Of a stretch of 34,911 bases of DNA, positions 29,940 through 34,911 are shown in pieces. The translations under genes and the position numbers were made by a program. This DNA is from Fundidesulfovibrio magnetotacticus. GTDB taxonomy: Bacteria > Desulfobacterota > Desulfovibrionia > Desulfovibrionales > Desulfovibrionaceae. The first letter of the stretch is position 1, and every line of letters begins with the position of its first letter. Where the stretch lies: assembly GCF_013019105.1 (NCBI RefSeq), contig NZ_BLTE01000026.1, positions 1 through 34,911 on the forward strand, given 5' to 3'. The notes under the pieces were generated by a model. That model made no database searches, was not told the origin of the DNA, and saw nothing but the letters and a program-made list of their open reading frames with translations.

Positions 29940-32900
29940 CTAGGGGCGGTCCGAAGGGGAGGCGGCCATGGCCTCGTGCAGGCGCAACGCCTGCAGGCAG
30001 AAGGCTTCCAGGCGGGCCTCGGCCAGTTGCGGGAAGGGGTTGCCGTCGGTCTCCAGGCAGAGCAGGGGCAGCTTGCCGCGCGCGTGGGCGGGGAGGCGGC
30101 GCACGCGCCCGGGGTGCAGACGGGCCAGGGCGTCGGTGTCGAAGCGTCGGACCAGGGCGGCTTCGGCCAGCCGGGCGGGCATGCAGCCGAAAGGCCCCAT
30201 GGCGAGCACGCCGCAATAGGGGGCCAGGATCTCCTGGAAGGCCCCGCCCACCGTGAGCACCGCCTCGCCAGTGAGCAGGGGCGACACGTAGGGCGCGGCG
30301 GCGCGCACCAGGGCCTCGACCGGGGAGGCGTGGAGGCCCGTGAGCCCCGAGGGGGCCAGCGCCGCGCGCGCCTGCCTCCAGGCCAGGCGCTTGAACCACT
30401 GGCGCACCCTGCCCGCGATGCCGCTGGGCCGGGTGATGCCCCGGTTCTGGAGCCAGTCGGTGTAGAAGACCCACTCGCTCACCGGGGCCGTGCGCACGGC
30501 GATGCCATCGGCCGCGAGGCGCTCCAGGAGTCCCTGGCGGGAGATGGGGTCGTGGCGCACGAAGATCTCCCCTGCCAGCAGCACCACGGGCACGTCGCGC
30601 ACGGGCGCGCGCAGCGGAAGGCGCGCCAGGGCCAGCGCTTCGCGGCGCATGGTGTCCAGCGCCTCGCGCCAGGAGCGCGCCATGGCCTCGCCGATGCGCT
30701 CGCGGGCGATGTCCCAGGCGGCCAAGGCGTCGGCCGGGTCGCACGCGGCGGCCAGGAGCATGGAGCGGGCCTCTTCGAGGAAATCCCCGGCAGCGACGCC
30801 GCGCCAGATGGCCAGGGTCACGGCCGCGCCCAGCCCCTGGTAGCCGTTGTCGGCCGTGGCCGAGAGCACGGCGGCGTCCGGGATGGCGTTGCGGGCGATG
30901 AGCTTGCGGGTGAAGCGTTCGTACTGCCCGAAGCGGCAGGGTCCCTGCGCGCCGGGCATGAAATAGAGCGTCACCTCGTTGGCGGGTCGCGTCTCCAGGT
31001 GCTCCAGGAGCGTGCCCACGGTGAGCTGCAGGGGCAGGCATTCCTTGCAGCTGGAGTTGCCCCGGCCCAGCTTGAGGGCCTCGTCGTCGGCGGGCGGCAG
31101 GGCCAGGGCGCGGATGCCCTGGCCGCGCAGGGCATGGGCGCTGAGCGTGGAGGCCACGGGGTTCATGCTGGGCAGCGCCAGGGTCACGCGGGGGTGGCGC
31201 AGGGGGAGCCATTCGCCGGAGGAGGCGCGCACGCCCGGCTCCCGGCCGCGCGGTTCCACCCGGGCGGGGACGCACGCGGCCGCCGCCCGGGGGCGCGAGG
31301 CGCGCGGGGCGCGTTGGTGACTGCGCGCGATGTCCAGGAAGGCTTCCAGGCGCGTCTCGATGCCCGCGTCGGCGGTGTGGCTGTCCACCTCCAGCACCAA
31401 TGAGGGACGCGGCCCCATCTCGTCGCGGAAATAGCCCAGCAGGAAGGAGTCCGGGCCGCAGGAGAAGTTGGTGACAAAGGCCCCGAAGAGCCGGGGATGC
31501 GCACGGGCGGCCCGCGCGGCGGCCAGGATGGTGCGCCCCTGGCCCCAGTACATGGTGAAGTCGTCCCGGGCGTGCGGGTCCATGGGGAGCATGTCGCAGG
31601 GGATCACCAGCGCCCCCCGAGTGGCCAGCTTTTCGGGCACGGCCTTGTTGGCCTCGGCCGCGAAGGCGTTGTAGGCGCGTCCGAAAAGGACCACGCCCGT
31701 GAGGCCGGTGTGGGCGTCCAGCCGAGCCATGGCCTCCCGTCCCAGGGCGTCCAGGTCCGCGCGGCAGGCGGCCTGGGCCTCGACCCCGGCCCGGAAGGCG
31801 CGGCGCGCGGCGCGCGCGTCCGCGCCCAGGGCTCGGGCCAGCTCCGTGAAGGGGCGCTCGCAGTGGGGGAGACCCTGCCGGAAGTCCAGCGTGGGCGTGT
31901 GCAGGCGTCCGGCGTAGGCCTCCAGTTCGGGAAAGGCCCCGCGCAGGTAGAAGGGCTCGCCCTGGAGGAGCACGCAGGTGCAGGAGTCCGCCTGGCCTCC
32001 GGCCTCGGGCACGGAGCGCACGTGGGGCAGAAAGAGGTGGTCCGGCCGCTGGGTCAGGAGGTCGGCCAGGAAGCCGTGGGCCAGCTCCGCCGGGTGGCAC
32101 AGGGCCGCGAGGCGGCGCTTGATTCCCTCCGGTTCGGCGCGCCGCGCGAGCAGGGGCTCGTGGCCCAGTTCGCGAAAGAAGGCCGCGAAGAGGGGGTAGT
32201 AGGTATTGGTCAGGTAGGAGCGGGAGATGCCCACGGTTGGGCGGCCGGGCAGGGGGGCCTGGTGGTCGCGGAAGACGCGGCGCTGGCGGGCTTGCACGAA
32301 GTCCAGCTCCCGGGCGTCGGCGGAGCGGCCCTGGCGCAGGTTCTCGAAGCGGTTGCAGATGCCCCCGAAGGGGTGCACGCGCCCGGCCACTTCGATGCGC
32401 TCGATGCGGCAGCCCCTGTCGCAGCCCTGCTGTCCGCCGCGTCCGCCCCGGCAGATGAAGGGCGCGCGGCGCGAGGCCTCGCGCCCGGCCAGGGCGTCCA
32501 GGTCGAAGTCGCCCCGGGGCAGGAGGCCCTCGTCCTGTCTGCGGGCCACCTCCAGGGCCACGCCTAGCGCGCCCATGAGGCCGGGCTCCGGCGGCACCAC
32601 GATGCGCCGCCCCGTGAGCATGGCCATGGCCGCTGGCACGGCCCGGTTGTAGCAGACGCCGCCCTGCATGAAGATGCGCCGCCCCACGGGGCGGTTGCCC
32701 TTCACGCGCGTGACGTAGTTGAGGCACACCGAATGGGCCAGTCCGGCCAGGATCTCGGGCAGGGGCATGCCCTCCTGGGCGGCGCGCTTGATGTCGGAGC
32801 CGATGAAGGCGGAACACTGGTCGTTGAAGTCCGGCGTGGCGTCCGCCGCGAGGGCCATGGGGGCGATGTCCGCCGTGGGCACGCGCAGAGACTCCCACGC

Positions 32901-34223
32901 CGCCTCCTCCAGGAAGGAGCCCGTGCCCGCGCTGCAGGCCTCGTTCATGGCCGCGTCGCAGGGGCGTCCCTTGTCCAGCTGGGTGTATTTGGCGTCCTGG
33001 CCGCCGATCTCGAAGATGGTGTCCACGTCGGGATCGTAGTGAACGGCGGCGGCTGCGTGGGCCACGATCTCGTTGATGGCCGCCGTGGCCCCGGCGTGGA
33101 GCGCCGCGATGGCGCGGCCCGAACCCGTTACGCCCAGGCCCTGGATGCGCGCGCGGCCCTCCAGCGTCCGGGCCAGCGCGGCATAGACCCGGCGGGAGGC
33201 CCCCACGGGGTCGCCCCCGGTGCGCAGGTATTCCCCGGCCAGGACCGCCCCGTCGCGCAGGCGCACCACCACGCCCTTGGTTGTGGTGGAGCCCACGTCC
33301 AACCCGGCCACGGCCACGTCCCCGGGGCGAGCCTCGACGCGGGGGGCGTGCTTGAAGTCCACCAGGCCCAGGGTCTCGCGCAGGGGTTTGCGGCGGGCGA
33401 AGCTGCGGGCGCGGCCCGTTACCGGATCGCCGTGGCCTGGCGGCGCGGGGCGGCGGTTTTCGGCCCAGAGGGCGGCGCCCAGGGCCTCGAACCAGGGGGC
33501 CTCTGGGGGGACGGTCAACGCGGGCAGCTCCTGACGCAGGAAGCGCACGAGGAAGGGGTTCGCGGCGCAGCCACCCGTGAGGAGCACCGGAGCGGGCGGC
33601 AGCCCTTCAAGAAGCTCCAGGCACCTGAGGGCCATCATACGCCCCAGCCCGGCCACCACGGAGGACTTGTCCGCGCCCTTGTTCAGGGCGTGGGTGCAGT
33701 CGGACTTGCAGAACACGGAGCAGCGCCCGGACACGGCCCAGGGCTGGGCCTGGGGGTCCAGGCCGGGCAGGTCTTCCACCGCAAGGCCCATGCGCGCCAG
33801 TTGCTGGGCCAGGAATTCGCCGGTGCCCGAGGCGCATTTGTTGCCGGACTGGATGTCGCGCACGCGCCCGGAGGCGTCCAGGGCATAGGCCATGAAGGTC
33901 TCGCCCCCGGCGCTGAGCACCGTGCAGGGGCCGTCGTCGCCGCCCCGGACGCGGCTGGCGGCCAGCTCCACGGCTTCGGGTTCGCTCAGGGAGGGCAGGC
34001 GGGTGAGGGTGCGCAGGCTTCGGCCCGTTACGGCCACGTGCAGCCCGCACCAGTCGGGAAGTTCCTCGATCAGGCGACGCAGGGTGCCGGCCGGGTCGCC
34101 GCCGTGCGGCACGCTTGCGGTGAAAATCGGTCCCTGCGCGGCCCTGCCGGTGCGCAGCCGTACGGCGCTGACGGAGGTGGCCCCCAGGCAGATGCCCAGG
34201 GAGTCGGGAGGGTTGAGGGGCAT
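29940..34223 (-). CDS. Giant acyl-CoA dehydratase activase-related protein
   Basis: A 1427-aa cytoplasmic protein. Two ASKHA ATPase modules of the BadF/HgdC type are in tandem. The first (about 1-260) has LGICLGATSVSAVRL, SGNKCASGTGEFLAQQ and LLTGGCAANPFLV. The second (about 300-560) has VAGLDVGSTTTKGVV, IFEIGGQDAKYTQLD, NEACSAGTGSFLEE, NDQCSAFIGSDIKRA and GGVCYNRAV, with the cysteines that hold the bridging [4Fe-4S] in HgdC dimers. A Cys-rich link (ICRGGRGGQQGCDRGCRIER) follows. A DUF2229-like domain (TVGISRSYLTNTYYPLFAAF) and a C-terminal HgdB-like part make up the rest. Such proteins couple ATP to low-potential electron transfer; the substrate is not known, and no dehydratase subunits are nearby. 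Confidence 0.88.
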   Translation of the reverse strand: MPLNPPDSLGICLGATSVSAVRLRTGRAAQGPIFTASVPHGGDPAGTLRRLIEELPDWCGLHVAVTGRSLRTLTRLPSLSEPEAVELAASRVRGGDDGPCTVLSAGGETFMAYALDASGRVRDIQSGNKCASGTGEFLAQQLARMGLAVEDLPGLDPQAQPWAVSGRCSVFCKSDCTHALNKGADKSSVVAGLGRMMALRCLELLEGLPPAPVLLTGGCAANPFLVRFLRQELPALTVPPEAPWFEALGAALWAENRRPAPPGHGDPVTGRARSFARRKPLRETLGLVDFKHAPRVEARPGDVAVAGLDVGSTTTKGVVVRLRDGAVLAGEYLRTGGDPVGASRRVYAALARTLEGRARIQGLGVTGSGRAIAALHAGATAAINEIVAHAAAAVHYDPDVDTIFEIGGQDAKYTQLDKGRPCDAAMNEACSAGTGSFLEEAAWESLRVPTADIAPMALAADATPDFNDQCSAFIGSDIKRAAQEGMPLPEILAGLAHSVCLNYVTRVKGNRPVGRRIFMQGGVCYNRAVPAAMAMLTGRRIVVPPEPGLMGALGVALEVARRQDEGLLPRGDFDLDALAGREASRRAPFICRGGRGGQQGCDRGCRIERIEVAGRVHPFGGICNRFENLRQGRSADARELDFVQARQRRVFRDHQAPLPGRPTVGISRSYLTNTYYPLFAAFFRELGHEPLLARRAEPEGIKRRLAALCHPAELAHGFLADLLTQRPDHLFLPHVRSVPEAGGQADSCTCVLLQGEPFYLRGAFPELEAYAGRLHTPTLDFRQGLPHCERPFTELARALGADARAARRAFRAGVEAQAACRADLDALGREAMARLDAHTGLTGVVLFGRAYNAFAAEANKAVPEKLATRGALVIPCDMLPMDPHARDDFTMYWGQGRTILAAARAARAHPRLFGAFVTNFSCGPDSFLLGYFRDEMGPRPSLVLEVDSHTADAGIETRLEAFLDIARSHQRAPRASRPRAAAACVPARVEPRGREPGVRASSGEWLPLRHPRVTLALPSMNPVASTLSAHALRGQGIRALALPPADDEALKLGRGNSSCKECLPLQLTVGTLLEHLETRPANEVTLYFMPGAQGPCRFGQYERFTRKLIARNAIPDAAVLSATADNGYQGLGAAVTLAIWRGVAAGDFLEEARSMLLAAACDPADALAAWDIARERIGEAMARSWREALDTMRREALALARLPLRAPVRDVPVVLLAGEIFVRHDPISRQGLLERLAADGIAVRTAPVSEWVFYTDWLQNRGITRPSGIAGRVRQWFKRLAWRQARAALAPSGLTGLHASPVEALVRAAAPYVSPLLTGEAVLTVGGAFQEILAPYCGVLAMGPFGCMPARLAEAALVRRFDTDALARLHPGRVRRLPAHARGKLPLLCLETDGNPFPQLAEARLEAFCLQALRLHEAMAASPSDRP

Positions 34224-34262
34224 GGGCGGCAGGTCGCCCGGCGCTGTGCGATCCGCCGGGCG

Positions 34263-34911
34263 CTAGTCCATTTCCTGGACCAGGGCCTGGATTTCCTCCC
34301 GGATGATCTTGGCGGCGGCAGCCGGGACGGTCTTGCGGATCTCGGCCAGCAGCTCCTGGCGCAGGGCGTCCAGGTCGTCGCGGGAGACCAGGGCGGACTG
34401 GTCCGGCGCGGGGGCGGATTCCAGCGCGGCGAGGCGTTGGGCCATGGCGTCCAAGGCCTCCTGGAGCGGCGCGGTATCCGCCGGGGCGGACACTGCGTCC
34501 AGACGCGCGGCCAGCTCGTCGAGGCGGGCCGTCGGATCGGCCTGGGGCTCTGGGAGGCTGGCCTTGAAGGCCTCGATGCGGGCATCCACAAGGGCGGCCA
34601 GAGCCTCTTCGTCGAGGGGTTCAGACGCGGGAGGCAGCTGTGCCGCCACGGCGTCGCGGACGCGCTCGACCAGGGCCTCTTCGTCCAGGACGGGAGCGGG
34701 CTCCGCCTGGGGCATCTCGGCCAGGACGTCGGCCTTGAGGCGCTGCGCCAGGGCCTCTTCGTCGAGGGGTTCGGGCGCGGTGGGCATCTGTGCCATCACG
34801 GCGTCGCGGACACGCTCGATGAGGGCCTCTTCGTCCAGGGCGGGAACGGGCTCGGCCTGGGGCATTTCGGCCAGGACGTCGGCCTTGAGGCGCTGCGCCA
34901 GGGCCTCTTCG
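34263..34911 (-). CDS. Tandem-repeat acidic protein (partial)
   Basis: The start lies beyond the window; the frame is open from 34911 to the stop at 34263. The protein is built of acidic, Ala/Leu/Glu-rich 50-residue repeats of the form LDEEALxERVRDAVxAQxP...EPLDEEALAQRLKADVLAEMP. A predicted coiled-coil segment (LDELAARLDAVSAPADTAPL...) and a C-terminus KIIREEIQALVQEMD follow. No catalytic motif is visible. It is 40 bp upstream of the 1427-aa activase gene on the same strand, so the two may be co-transcribed. Repeats and Pro spacing suggest an extended scaffold or a regulatory tail of a longer protein. Function unknown. Confidence 0.75.
   Translation of the reverse strand, partial: EEALAQRLKADVLAEMPQAEPVPALDEEALIERVRDAVMAQMPTAPEPLDEEALAQRLKADVLAEMPQAEPAPVLDEEALVERVRDAVAAQLPPASEPLDEEALAALVDARIEAFKASLPEPQADPTARLDELAARLDAVSAPADTAPLQEALDAMAQRLAALESAPAPDQSALVSRDDLDALRQELLAEIRKTVPAAAAKIIREEIQALVQEMD
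34601..34911 (-). repeat. 150-bp tandem repeat in coding sequence
   Basis: GCCTCTTCGTCGAGGGGTTC-type units recur at 34603 and 34753, and the third copy begins at 34903 at the window edge. The period is exactly 150 bp (50 codons), with only scattered differences between copies, so the frame is kept. Confidence 0.85.

Noticed and set aside
1-34911. CRISPR array, tRNA or rRNA genes
   Set aside because: No regularly spaced short repeats, cloverleaf-like sequence with a TTCGANTC arm, or rRNA-like conserved stretch was seen while reading both strands.

Overview
The window is very GC-rich (roughly two thirds G+C by eye). Its gene set points to an anaerobic sulfate-reducing deltaproteobacterium, most likely Desulfovibrionaceae: an AprA/AprB-like pair, a CbiK-type anaerobic cobaltochelatase, a giant acyl-CoA dehydratase activase-like protein, a DHC-type dihaem cytochrome c and an alpha-glucan phosphorylase next to dut-argD. 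The placement rests on gene content and codon/GC style, not on a marker gene.

Layout. (1) 1-3104 is the right-hand edge of a prophage or phage-like element. It holds an SU10/DUF5309-type major capsid gene (partial), a scaffold-like gene and a small Ala-rich gene, all on the minus strand, plus a chain of tiny overlapping membrane-peptide ORFs on the plus strand. Two copies of a 68-bp promoter-like repeat carrying a perfect 20-bp palindrome lie upstream of the two minus-strand transcription units. (2) 3234-9244 is housekeeping/accessory: an EF-hand lipoprotein, an MBL hydrolase / flavin reductase / ComF operon, a degenerate double-GGDEF protein with TPRs, a YefM-YoeB toxin-antitoxin pair and a cupin. 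(3) 9291-13799 is metal handling: a Cu+ P1B-ATPase divergent from cbiK, and a CorA Mg2+/Co2+ channel.

(4) 13974-18722 is the most interesting block. A DASS/SLC13 anion transporter, a short AprA-like flavoprotein and a short AprB-like 2x[4Fe-4S] ferredoxin lie on the same strand, followed by a Crp/Fnr regulator with its own promoter. It looks like an uptake-plus-redox module for an anionic substrate (sulfate, a sulfonate or a dicarboxylate). It is distinct from the canonical dissimilatory aprBA locus because both subunits are short and a permease is attached. (5) 18840-22557 holds a large lipoprotein, a CDF transporter with an unusual metal site and a DHC cytochrome. (6) 23208-27729 holds glgP divergent from dut and argD, then a terminator that appears to have been split and duplicated by a hairpin cassette. 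(7) 28193-34911, all minus strand, holds a GT2 glycosyltransferase, a secreted protein, the 1427-aa activase-like protein and a protein built of 50-residue tandem repeats that runs off the window.

Several genes (5894, 18015, less clearly 11812) have a promoter whose -10 box ends 6-10 nt before the ATG and lack a Shine-Dalgarno sequence, so leaderless transcripts are likely. I saw no rRNA, tRNA, CRISPR array or transposase gene.
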